Positions 1 to 6,706 of a stretch of 11,163 bases of DNA are shown one piece after another (the first letter of the stretch is position 1; the number at the start of each line of letters is the position of its first letter). The translations under genes were made by a program, and so were the position numbers. Origin of the DNA: Pseudomonadota bacterium (GTDB lineage: Bacteria; Pseudomonadota; Gammaproteobacteria; Xanthomonadales; Xanthomonadaceae); the NCBI GenBank assembly GCA_023439425.1, contig JAEXNZ010000139.1, forward strand, positions 1 through 11,163, in the 5' to 3' direction. The notes under the pieces are model-generated. The model saw nothing but the letters and a program-made list of their open reading frames with translations. It was not told where the DNA came from and made no database searches.

Positions 1-1242
1 TTCAAGCACCGCCTGCCGGTGTGGAAAAAGGAACTGTACCTGGACGGGGATACGCGATGGGTCGTCTGCTCGCATGGCGGTGCTGAATCGCCACACGCCG
101 CCGGATTCGAGCCGGACTACTCGCGCCAGACCCGGCTGCGTGATGTCGGCGAGCAGGGCCAGGCCAGGCTCGCAAGCGCCCGCGTGCTGGTGATAGGGGC
201 CGGCGGGCTGGGCAGCCCTGCCCTCACGTATCTGGCGGCCACCGGTATCGGCACCTTGGGCATCGTCGACGGCGACCGCGTCGAGGCCAGCAACCTTCAT
301 CGGCAGACCTTGTACACCGCGGCGGACATCGGGCAACCCAAGGCCGTGATGGCAGCCCAGCGCGTGCGTGCGCAGAATCCGACGCTGTCGGTTAAGGTCT
401 TCACCGAGCCGCTGGGTGGCGACAACGTGGTGGACGTCTTCGGTCAGTTCGACCTGGTACTGGAATGCACTGACGACATGGACAGCCGTTATCTGAGCAG
501 CGATGCGGCGCAGGTGGCGGGCATCCCGCTGGTGCTGGCCAGCGTCCATCAGTATGAGGGCCAGTTGCAGGTCATCCTGCCGGGAGGCCCTTGCCTGCGT
601 TGCCTGTGGCCGGAACCTCCCGATCCCGGCCTGCTGGGCAGTTGTGCGGAATCGGGCGTACTGGGCACCGTCCCGGGCGTGCTCGGTACGCTGCAGGCCC
701 ATGAAGCGCTGAAACTCCTGCTGGAGCTGCCGGGCCACCGTCCGGGCGAGCTGTTGCTTGTCGATCTGCTCGATACCACCCTGCAGCGCTTGCCGATTGA
801 TCCATCGGTGGGCTGCACCCTCCATGGAGGGTGCGCTGACGTAGCTGCACGTGCGCTGGCAGCGCTGACCGCGGAAAGCGATCTTGAGCGCGCGTTCGAC
901 TCACTGGAAGCCGCCGTATCAGCCGGTTTTCATCTGGTCGATCTGCGTGAAGCAGATGAGCGCGCGGCGCTGCCCAGCGGCGTAGATGTCCTGTGCAGGC
1001 CGTACTCCAGTTGGAGCGCGGACCCGTTCATGGCACCCGCCTCCAGCCCCGTCCTGCTGTTCTGCGCCAGTGGCAAGCGCAGCGTAGCGGCGGCGCGGTT
1101 CCTGCGCGAGCGGGGCCACGCCGAAGCGTTCTCGCTGCAGGGCGGCCTGCGTCGGCTGCAGCAGATGCACTCCGCACGTGAAGACGCGCTTCACCATCCG
1201 CCAACCGGCTGTTCCGCATCATCATCGTGTCGGCGCGGATGA
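1..1242 (+). CDS. MoaE(C-terminal part)-MoeB-rhodanese fusion protein, 5' partial
   Basis: The frame is open from base 1. Its first residues (FKHRLPVWKKE, then DTRWV) match the MoaE C-terminus, including both lysines equivalent to E. coli MoaE K119 and K126 (codons 4-6 and 25-27). After a linker of about 18 residues comes a full MoeB/ThiF adenylyltransferase. Counting the GTG codon at 19 as residue 1, it shows YSRQ (R36), the nucleotide loop GAGGLG (60-65), SNLHRQ (R95), GQPK (K108), CTDD (D152), zinc pair C192/C195 and the conserved C209. A rhodanese domain follows (about 290-382) with active-site loop CASGKRS (C349), then a 25-residue tail. MoeB adenylates the MoaD C-terminus, rhodaneses can supply sulfur, and MoaE uses thiocarboxylated MoaD to build the dithiolene. 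There is no ATG, GTG or TTG codon in frame between 22 and the nucleotide-binding region, so a separate MoeB gene would have to start at GTG 19, inside the MoaE motif. The second zinc Cys pair is atypical (C266-x5-C272). Adenylyltransferase and rhodanese calls are firm; the fusion is very likely. Confidence 0.88.
   Translation, partial: FKHRLPVWKKELYLDGDTRWVVCSHGGAESPHAAGFEPDYSRQTRLRDVGEQGQARLASARVLVIGAGGLGSPALTYLAATGIGTLGIVDGDRVEASNLHRQTLYTAADIGQPKAVMAAQRVRAQNPTLSVKVFTEPLGGDNVVDVFGQFDLVLECTDDMDSRYLSSDAAQVAGIPLVLASVHQYEGQLQVILPGGPCLRCLWPEPPDPGLLGSCAESGVLGTVPGVLGTLQAHEALKLLLELPGHRPGELLLVDLLDTTLQRLPIDPSVGCTLHGGCADVAARALAALTAESDLERAFDSLEAAVSAGFHLVDLREADERAALPSGVDVLCRPYSSWSADPFMAPASSPVLLFCASGKRSVAAARFLRERGHAEAFSLQGGLRRLQQMHSAREDALHHPPTGCSASSSCRRG
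815..834. repeat. Perfect 20-bp palindrome inside the MoeB-domain coding sequence
   Basis: Bases 815-824 (GCACCCTCCA) are followed immediately by their exact reverse complement at 825-834, with CCATGG at the centre. It could form a cruciform or an RNA hairpin, or bind a dimeric protein. It lies in codons for the CTLHGGC segment, at the end of the adenylyltransferase domain where MoeB normally has its second zinc-binding CxxC. A GTAG tetramer occurs a few bases downstream (840-843), but the arrangement does not look like a standard Stenotrophomonas REP element. The palindrome itself is certain; any function is unknown. Confidence 0.85.
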
Positions 1243-1283
1243 TCTGCGCCGTGCCCCATCCCGTGAGCCAGGCTGTACCAGCC

Positions 1284-1291
1284 AACGAGGA
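1284..1291 (+). promoter_or_regulatory. Ribosome binding site for the [2Fe-2S] subunit gene
   Basis: AACGAGGA ends 8 nt before the ATG at 1300, a good Shine-Dalgarno match at normal spacing. It supports that start. It sits in the 57-bp gap after the fusion gene, the largest gap in the plus-strand operon, so an extra promoter here is possible, though I see no clear -35/-10 pair. Confidence 0.7.
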
Positions 1292-1299
1292 CCCCGTGC

Positions 1300-1941
1300 A
1301 TGAGTACCCCGCCCTATCTCTCCCTGTCACGTCGTGACGTACTGAAACTCGGCGCAGGGTCGGCCACCAGCATGGCATTGCCTGCAGTCGTGGCCCAGGC
1401 ACAGACTCCCGCCGATGCGCGTCCGCCGGTAACCGCACGCGTCGCTTTCGAGGTGAATGGAAAGGCGCGCAACCTGGAAGTGGATACCCGTGTGACCCTG
1501 CTGGACGCGTTGCGGGAGCATCTGCAGCTCACCGGCACCAAGAAGGGCTGCGACCATGGCCAATGCGGTGCCTGCACGGTGCTGGTAGATGGTCGCCGCA
1601 TCAATGCCTGCCTCACGCTGGCGGTGATGCACGAGGGTGCAAAGATCACAACCATCGAAGGGCTGGGAACGCCAGATGATCTGCATCCCATGCAGGCAGC
1701 CTTCGTGAAACACGATGGTTACCAGTGCGGGTACTGCACCCCCGGCCAGATCTGCTCGGCGGTGGCGGTCCTGCAGGAACTGCGTGACGATATTCCCAGC
1801 CATGTCACGGGCGATCTGGAGCGACGCGCGGCGCTGTCCGGCGATGAGATCCGCGAGCGCATGAGTGGCAACATCTGTCGCTGCGGCGCGTATTCCAACA
1901 TTGTCGAGGCCATTGAAGAGGTCGGGGGCCGCCGCGCATGA
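1300..1941 (+). CDS. paoA: Aldehyde oxidoreductase 2x[2Fe-2S] subunit, Tat-exported (PaoA/YagT-like)
   Basis: This 213-residue protein is the electron-transfer subunit of a xanthine-oxidase-family enzyme; E. coli PaoA is of similar size. The N-terminus has a twin-arginine signal (SRRDVLK at 10-16), a hydrophobic stretch and a likely AQA cleavage site near residue 34. The folded complex is therefore probably carried to the periplasm by Tat, with partners travelling along, as in E. coli PaoABC. The plant-type ferredoxin cluster is held by C84, C89, C92 and C104. The second [2Fe-2S] cluster is held by C143, C146, C193 and C195 (QCGYC and ICRC). All eight ligands are present. The ATG has a good ribosome binding site, and the stop overlaps the next start as ATGA at 1938-1941. 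Clusters pass electrons from the molybdenum centre to FAD. Family is certain; the Pao subtype rests on the Tat signal and its partners. Confidence 0.93.
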   Translation: MSTPPYLSLSRRDVLKLGAGSATSMALPAVVAQAQTPADARPPVTARVAFEVNGKARNLEVDTRVTLLDALREHLQLTGTKKGCDHGQCGACTVLVDGRRINACLTLAVMHEGAKITTIEGLGTPDDLHPMQAAFVKHDGYQCGYCTPGQICSAVAVLQELRDDIPSHVTGDLERRAALSGDEIRERMSGNICRCGAYSNIVEAIEEVGGRRA

Positions 1942-2888
1942 AAGCCTTCACCTATGAAAGGGTCAACACACCCGCCGAGGCAGCTGCCGCTGCGGCCCGG
2001 ACCCAGGGGGCCCGCTTCATTGCAGGCGGCACCAACCTGCTGGACCTGATGAAGCTGGAGATTGAAACGCCGGCACACCTCATTGATGTCAACGGGCTGA
2101 AGCTGGACACCATCGAGCCGACCCCCGAGGGCGGCATGCGGATCGGAGCGCTGGTGCGCAATACCGATCTGGCTGCCGACCGCCGCATCCGCCGCGACTA
2201 TGCGCTGTTGACGCGTGCCCTGGTGGCCGGAGCCTCCGGACAGCTGCGGAACAAGGCCACCACCGCAGGAAACCTGCTACAGCGCACCCGCTGCCCGTAC
2301 TTCTACGATACCGCGCAACCCTGCAACAAGCGCCTGCCCGGCAGCGGCTGCGGGGCCATCGGCGGCATCAGCCGCCAACTCGCGGTGGTGGGCACCAGTG
2401 CCTCCTGCATCGCCACCCATCCCAGTGACATGGCAGTGGCGATGATGGCGCTGGATGCCACCGTGGAAACCCTGCGGCCCGATGGCAGCAGCCGCACGCT
2501 GCCGTTGGATTCGCTGTACCGCGCACCCGGCAGCACGCCGCATCTGGAAACCACGCTGGAGAAAGGCGAACTGATCGCCGCAGTGCATCTGCCCCGCCCC
2601 TTGGGTGGTACCCATATCTACCGCAAGGTGCGCGACCGCGCCTCGTATGCGTTCGCACTGGTGTCTGTGGCGGCAGTGCTGCAACGCGATGGCAGTGGCC
2701 GCGTTGCACTGGGCGGCGTTGCCTACAAGCCTTGGCGGAAGCCGGAGGCGGATGCACTGTTGCCGCAAGGGGCCGCCGCCGTCGTGGCGAAGCTGCTGGA
2801 AGGTGCCGCCCCCTCATCACAGAATGCATTCAAGCTGCAGTTGGCCGAGCGCACGCTGGCGTCTGTCCTGCTGGAAGCAAAGGGGTAA
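1938..2888 (+). CDS. paoB: Aldehyde oxidoreductase FAD-binding subunit (PaoB/YagS-like)
   Basis: A 316-residue FAD subunit of the molybdopterin-dehydrogenase family, close to the E. coli PaoB length of 318. The FAD pyrophosphate loop is visible as FIAGGTNLLDLMK (27-39), with a second flavin segment NKATTAGNLL (105-114). Between the FAD motifs is an inserted loop with four cysteines, C119, C129, C138 and C157 (C-x9-C-x8-C-x18-C). In E. coli PaoB, and in 4-hydroxybenzoyl-CoA reductase beta subunits, such a segment binds an extra [4Fe-4S] cluster; ordinary xanthine dehydrogenases lack it. There is no signal peptide, so the protein would be exported by riding with the Tat-bearing subunit. The start overlaps the previous stop (ATGA). 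FAD would pass electrons to a final acceptor, which in E. coli PaoABC can be oxygen or ferredoxin-like partners; the acceptor here is unknown. Confidence 0.93.
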   Translation: MKAFTYERVNTPAEAAAAAARTQGARFIAGGTNLLDLMKLEIETPAHLIDVNGLKLDTIEPTPEGGMRIGALVRNTDLAADRRIRRDYALLTRALVAGASGQLRNKATTAGNLLQRTRCPYFYDTAQPCNKRLPGSGCGAIGGISRQLAVVGTSASCIATHPSDMAVAMMALDATVETLRPDGSSRTLPLDSLYRAPGSTPHLETTLEKGELIAAVHLPRPLGGTHIYRKVRDRASYAFALVSVAAVLQRDGSGRVALGGVAYKPWRKPEADALLPQGAAAVVAKLLEGAAPSSQNAFKLQLAERTLASVLLEAKG

Positions 2889-2891
2889 GCC

Positions 2892-5090
2892 ATGAAGTTC
2901 GACACGCCCGCTGGAACCAACCCGATCGACCAGCTCAAGGTGGTGGGGCAACCGCTCAGTCGCATTGATGGCCCACAGAAAACCACTGGCCACGCGCCTT
3001 ATGCCTACGAGCATCACCAGGCGACCGAGGCACCCGCCTACGGGTACGTCGTCACCGCTGGCATCGCCAAGGGGCGTATCAGCGCCATGGATCTGGATGC
3101 CGCGCGTCGGGCCCCCGGCGTCATTGCCATCGTCACTGCTGAGAACGCAGGGTCGCTGCAGCTATCCCAGCGCAATGCCGCCCCGCTGCTGGGTGGCCCC
3201 GATGTCACCCACTACCACCAGGCGTTGGCGCTGGTGGTGGCGGACACTTTCGAGCAGGCACGCGCCGCTGCGGGGTTGGTCCGGATTCGCTACGCGACAC
3301 AGAAAGGCAGCTACGACCTGGCCGCAGCGAAGCGCGCGGGAGGCAGTCTGCAGAAGACCGACCCCGACGCCCGCGTCGGCGACTTCGAGAAGGCCTTCGG
3401 CGACGCGCCGGTCACTCTGGACGCAACCTACCACACCCCTGACCAGTCGCACGCCATGATGGAGCCGCATGCCACGCTCGCGGCGTGGGAGGGGAATAAA
3501 CTCACGGTCTGGACCTCCAACCAGATGATCGACTGGGGCAAGACCGACCTCGCCAAGACGCTGGGGTTGCCCAAGGAGGACGTCCGCTTGATTTCCCCCT
3601 ACATTGGCGGCGGGTTCGGCGGCAAGCTGTTCGTGCGTTCGGATGTGGTGCTGGCTGCGCTGGGTGCGCGTGCCGCCAAGCGGCCGGTCAAGGTGGCGCT
3701 GTCGCGTCCGCAGATCGCCAACAACACTACCCACCGCCCGGCCACCTTGCAGCGGATCCGTCTGGGCGCTACCGCCGAAGGCACCCTCACCGCCATCGGG
3801 CATGAGTCCTGGTCCGGCAATCTGCCCGGGGGATCGCCCGAGGAGGCGGTGCAGCAGACCAAGCTGCTGTATGCCGGTGCCAACCGCCTCGCCGGTCTGC
3901 GCCTGACCCATCTTGATCTACCCGAAGGCAATGCAATGCGCGCTCCGGGTGAGACACCGGGCCTGATGGCGCTGGAGATCGCCATGGACGAAATGGCGGA
4001 GAAGCTCGGCCTGGACCCGATCGAGTTCCGCATCCGCAATGACACGCAGGTTGACCCTGCCAATGCCGAACGCCCGTTCTCGCAGCGACAACTGGTGCAG
4101 TGCCTGCGCACCGGTGCCGAGCGCTTCGGGTGGGACAAGCGCAACGCACGCCCCGGAATGCAGCGCGATGGTCGCTGGCTGGTTGGCATGGGCGTCGCCG
4201 CCGGCTTCCGCAACAATCTGGTGATGAAGTCCGGCGCACGCATCCGCCTCGATGCCAAAGGCGGAGTGACGGTGGAGACCGACATGACCGACATCGGTAC
4301 CGGCAGCTACACCATCATTGGACAGACCGCAGCCGAAATGCTGGGCGTTCCCCTTGAACAGGTGACCGTCAAGCTGGGGGATTCCAGTTTCCCGGCCTCG
4401 GCCGGATCCGGCGGCCAGTGGGGCGCCAACAGTTCCACTGCAGGTGTATTTGCTGCCTGTACCCGGATGCGGGAAATCGTTGCCGGAAAGCTGGGACTTG
4501 ACCCGGCCACGGCGACGTTCTCCGGCGGTCAGGTCAGTGGCGGCGGCAGGAGCCTCGCGCTTGCGAAGGCGGCTGCCGACGGCGAGCTGGTCGCCGAGGA
4601 CACCATTGAGTTCGACAAGCTGGAGGAGCGCTTCCAGCAGTCCACCTTCGCCGCCCATTTCGTCGAGGTCGGTGTGGATATCGCCACCGGGGAAAGCCGC
4701 ATCCGCCGCATGCTCGCCGTGTGCGCGGCAGGGCGTATTCTCAATCCCAAGACCGCGCGCAGCCAGGTCATCGGTGCCATGACCATGGGCGTGGGTGCAG
4801 CGCTTTCCGAAGAGCTGGCGGTGGATACCCGGCTGGGGTTCTTCGTCAACCACGACCTGGCCGGTTATGAAGTGCCGGTGCACGCCGACATTCCCCATCA
4901 GGAGGTCGTGTTCCTGGACGAAACCGATGCCGTGTCCTCACCGATGAAAGCAAAGGGCGTGGGCGAGCTTGGGCTGTGCGGTGTCAGCGCGGCGGTGGCC
5001 AATGCGATCTACAACGCTACCGGCACCCGCGTCCGGGAGTATCCGATCACGCTGGACAAGCTGCTGGCCGGCCTGCCCGCGCTGGGATGA
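2892..5090 (+). CDS. paoC: Aldehyde oxidoreductase molybdenum-cofactor subunit (PaoC/YagR-like)
   Basis: The catalytic subunit, which would oxidise aldehydes to acids at a molybdenum-MCD centre. At 732 residues it equals the length of E. coli PaoC, and the key residues fall at the same numbers: catalytic base Glu692 in KGVGELG and the active-site Arg440 in AAGFR. Other family landmarks are the cofactor loop GGGFGGK (239-245), MRAPGE (349-354), and the QWGANSS region (from about 507), which lies in the second half near the cofactor. The ATG follows the FAD gene by 3 bp with an AAGGGG ribosome binding site just upstream (about 2879-2885), and its stop overlaps the XdhC start as ATGA. Having no signal peptide, it probably exports as part of the complex. 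PaoABC enzymes favour aromatic and other bulky aldehydes and are thought to detoxify aldehydes; substrate here is inferred, not shown. Confidence 0.95.
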   Translation: MKFDTPAGTNPIDQLKVVGQPLSRIDGPQKTTGHAPYAYEHHQATEAPAYGYVVTAGIAKGRISAMDLDAARRAPGVIAIVTAENAGSLQLSQRNAAPLLGGPDVTHYHQALALVVADTFEQARAAAGLVRIRYATQKGSYDLAAAKRAGGSLQKTDPDARVGDFEKAFGDAPVTLDATYHTPDQSHAMMEPHATLAAWEGNKLTVWTSNQMIDWGKTDLAKTLGLPKEDVRLISPYIGGGFGGKLFVRSDVVLAALGARAAKRPVKVALSRPQIANNTTHRPATLQRIRLGATAEGTLTAIGHESWSGNLPGGSPEEAVQQTKLLYAGANRLAGLRLTHLDLPEGNAMRAPGETPGLMALEIAMDEMAEKLGLDPIEFRIRNDTQVDPANAERPFSQRQLVQCLRTGAERFGWDKRNARPGMQRDGRWLVGMGVAAGFRNNLVMKSGARIRLDAKGGVTVETDMTDIGTGSYTIIGQTAAEMLGVPLEQVTVKLGDSSFPASAGSGGQWGANSSTAGVFAACTRMREIVAGKLGLDPATATFSGGQVSGGGRSLALAKAAADGELVAEDTIEFDKLEERFQQSTFAAHFVEVGVDIATGESRIRRMLAVCAAGRILNPKTARSQVIGAMTMGVGAALSEELAVDTRLGFFVNHDLAGYEVPVHADIPHQEVVFLDETDAVSSPMKAKGVGELGLCGVSAAVANAIYNATGTRVREYPITLDKLLAGLPALG

Positions 5091-6076
5091 AGAAACCCGG
5101 GCACCCTGCTCCACTGGATGTGGAGGAAGGCAATCCCGCCCGTGTCCTGCGTGCGGCCGTGGACGCCCTGCACAGCGGACAGCGGGCGGCGTTGGCTGCA
5201 GTGCTGGAGACCGAGGGGTCCACCTACACCCGTGCCGGCACGCTGGCCCTGTTCACCGAGAGCGCGCATGTCGGTTGGCTCAGCGGTGGTTGCCTGGAGC
5301 CGGAAATCGAGCGCAGGGCGATGCAGGCAGTGGACCAGGGTGCGCTGGAATGGATGGAAATCGACACGCGTGACGATGACGCGCTGTTCTCAGGCAATGC
5401 GGTCGGATGCCGTGGCCGGCAGCGTGTGGTGCTGCTGCCCCTGCTCGCGCTCGTCAGGATGGAGCCCCTGTTCAAGGCGTGGCTCAACGGGGATGGCACG
5501 TTGGATTTGACGGTACAGACTGATGGCGCGATCACATGCCAGTTTGCCGACGTGCGGATGCGGCTGCAGGTGCATGGCAGCCCGCCAGACTGGACCGGCC
5601 GGCCGGAAGCCTGGTCGCTTCGCTGGCGTCGCCCACCGCGTGTGCTGATATACGGCGCAGGCCCGGAGGCCGTTCCACTGCAGCCGCTGCTGCAGGGTCT
5701 TGGCTGGTCGGTATCGATCAGCGAGGCCCGCGCTACATGGCGCGCACGGGTACCGGATGCCAGTTTTACCGAAGAGGCGTTGACCCGGTTGCGGCCAGAT
5801 GCCGCGCTGGTAATGCATCACAATTTCGAGCGCGACCTCGAGGCCCTGCAGCTGTTGGCCGTCTCTACCGTTCCCTTCATCGGCCTGCTTGGGCCCGAGC
5901 GCCGGCGGGAAGACCTGTTCCAGGTGCTGCCTGAGTCCCTGCGGATCCTCCTGCTGCCTCGCCTGCGCTCGCCCATCGGGATGCCGCTGGGTGGGAGGGG
6001 GCCCGAGGCGATCGCGCTGAGCATCGCCGCGCAGCTCCAGGCGTGGAGACACGGCGTGCACGCTGACCTGCAATGA
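5087..6076 (+). CDS. paoD: XdhC-family molybdenum cofactor insertion chaperone (PaoD-like)
   Basis: This 329-residue protein resembles PaoD/XdhC chaperones, which bind the mature cofactor, help its final sulfuration and deliver it to the molybdenum subunit in the cytoplasm before export. The N-terminal XdhC/CoxI domain shows GSTYTRAG (44-51) and SGGCLEPE (66-73). The C-terminal Rossmann-type domain shows VLIYGAGPEA (186-195), LLGPERRR (267-274) and RSPIGMPLGGRGPEAIALSI (294-313). C69 of the SGGC motif is kept. I chose the ATG at 5087 because it overlaps the paoC stop (ATGA), matches the family N-terminus and gives the usual length. An in-frame start at 4976 would add residues that lie wholly within paoC and resemble nothing. 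No strong ribosome binding site is seen, so it is probably coupled to paoC translation. The stop overlaps the next start by ATGA. Confidence 0.92.
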   Translation: MKKPGHPAPLDVEEGNPARVLRAAVDALHSGQRAALAAVLETEGSTYTRAGTLALFTESAHVGWLSGGCLEPEIERRAMQAVDQGALEWMEIDTRDDDALFSGNAVGCRGRQRVVLLPLLALVRMEPLFKAWLNGDGTLDLTVQTDGAITCQFADVRMRLQVHGSPPDWTGRPEAWSLRWRRPPRVLIYGAGPEAVPLQPLLQGLGWSVSISEARATWRARVPDASFTEEALTRLRPDAALVMHHNFERDLEALQLLAVSTVPFIGLLGPERRREDLFQVLPESLRILLLPRLRSPIGMPLGGRGPEAIALSIAAQLQAWRHGVHADLQ

Positions 6077-6687
6077 GCGCGCCGCGATTGAACGCGCATG
6101 CGGCCGTGCTCCTGGCAGCCGGGGTCAGCGAACGTCTGGGCCAGCCCAAACAGTTGCTCCGTAGCGACGGTGAAACACTGCTGCATCGCATGGCACGGCT
6201 GGCCGCTTCCACCACACCGGCGACCCTGGTCATTGCACTGCCTGCCCACGCCCACGCCATGATCGAGCTGCTGCGCGACCTTCCGGACGTGAAGATCATT
6301 CACCCAGAGCCCGGCAAGGGAATGGGCGCAAGCCTCCAGGCGGCGGCCGATTCCGTGAGGGCGTTCCCACGCGTACTGGTGCTGGGCTGCGACCAGCCCG
6401 CACTTGAGGCCGCGCATCTGCACGCGCTGCTGGAGGGCGCGAAGCATTCAGAGGCCGGGTGTGCTGCCACCGTACTTCCGGAAGCCGTCGGTGTACCAGC
6501 TGTCGTGCCCGGCAGCTGGTTCGAAGAACTCGACTCTGCGTCCGGCAATGCGGGTTTCCGCAAGCGTCTCCGTACCCTGCCCCGCCAGCACCTGTCACTG
6601 ATCCATGCGCCGGGTCTGGCGTTGGATATCGATACCTTGGACGACCTGGCTACTGCGCGCAGACTGGGATTGATTGATCCCGCTTGA
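6073..6687 (+). CDS. mocA: MobA-like nucleotidyltransferase, probable molybdenum cofactor cytidylyltransferase (MocA-like)
   Basis: A 204-residue GT-A-fold nucleotidyltransferase; E. coli MocA has 192 residues. The signature nucleotide loop LAAGVSERLGQPKQLL (14-29) is clear, followed by GKGMGASLQ (81-89) and the metal-binding GCDQP (105-109). MocA joins CMP from CTP to molybdenum cofactor, giving MCD, which xanthine-oxidase-family enzymes such as PaoABC use. Cytosine rather than guanine specificity is inferred from the neighbours: it is the last gene of the Pao operon, directly after the chaperone, with an ATGA overlap. Sequence alone does not rule out a MobA-like GTP enzyme. A related NTP-transferase for another sugar or cofactor is less likely given the context. 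Confidence 0.88.
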   Translation: MSAPRLNAHAAVLLAAGVSERLGQPKQLLRSDGETLLHRMARLAASTTPATLVIALPAHAHAMIELLRDLPDVKIIHPEPGKGMGASLQAAADSVRAFPRVLVLGCDQPALEAAHLHALLEGAKHSEAGCAATVLPEAVGVPAVVPGSWFEELDSASGNAGFRKRLRTLPRQHLSLIHAPGLALDIDTLDDLATARRLGLIDPA

Positions 6688-6706
6688 TGCCGGCTTACCC
6701 GGCGTC
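6686..6706. terminator. Possible hairpin between convergent operons
   Basis: GATGCCGG (6686-6693) can pair with CCGGCGTC (6699-6706) around a 5-base loop, giving an 8-bp stem with one G-U pair in the plus-strand RNA. It lies across the 7-bp space between the mocA and modC stops and includes the last modC codons. No run of T follows on either strand, and the pairing is worse in minus-strand RNA. It may only be a weak or Rho-assisted end for the plus-strand operon. Confidence 0.35.

Noticed and set aside
57..86. ATG at 57 near the N-terminus of the adenylyltransferase as a separate start
   Set aside because: It is in another frame and reaches a TGA at 84-86 after nine codons.
74..125. ATG at 74 with a preceding frameshift as an alternative MoeB start
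   Set aside because: It is in a third frame, giving residues unlike MoeB. Both the MoaE and MoeB segments already share frame 1, so no frameshift is needed.
1271..1283. Small hairpin GGCTG-TAC-CAGCC before the [2Fe-2S] subunit gene
   Set aside because: Only 5 bp with a 3-base loop, no T run, and just upstream of the ribosome binding site. Too weak to call a terminator or riboswitch; the 57-bp gap is too short for a Moco riboswitch.
3162..4898. Two long minus-strand open frames opposite paoC (3162-3911 and 3918-4898)
   Set aside because: The plus strand encodes a clear full-length molybdenum subunit; open antisense frames are common in GC-rich genes, and these translations match nothing I know.
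4976..5086. In-frame upstream start for the XdhC-like chaperone
   Set aside because: The extra 37 residues lie entirely inside paoC and do not resemble XdhC; the ATG at 5087 overlaps the paoC stop and gives a normal N-terminus.
5593..5606. GC-rich palindromic run of CCGG units in the chaperone gene
   Set aside because: Short alternating CCGG is frequent in this base composition and has no hairpin loop or conserved context.
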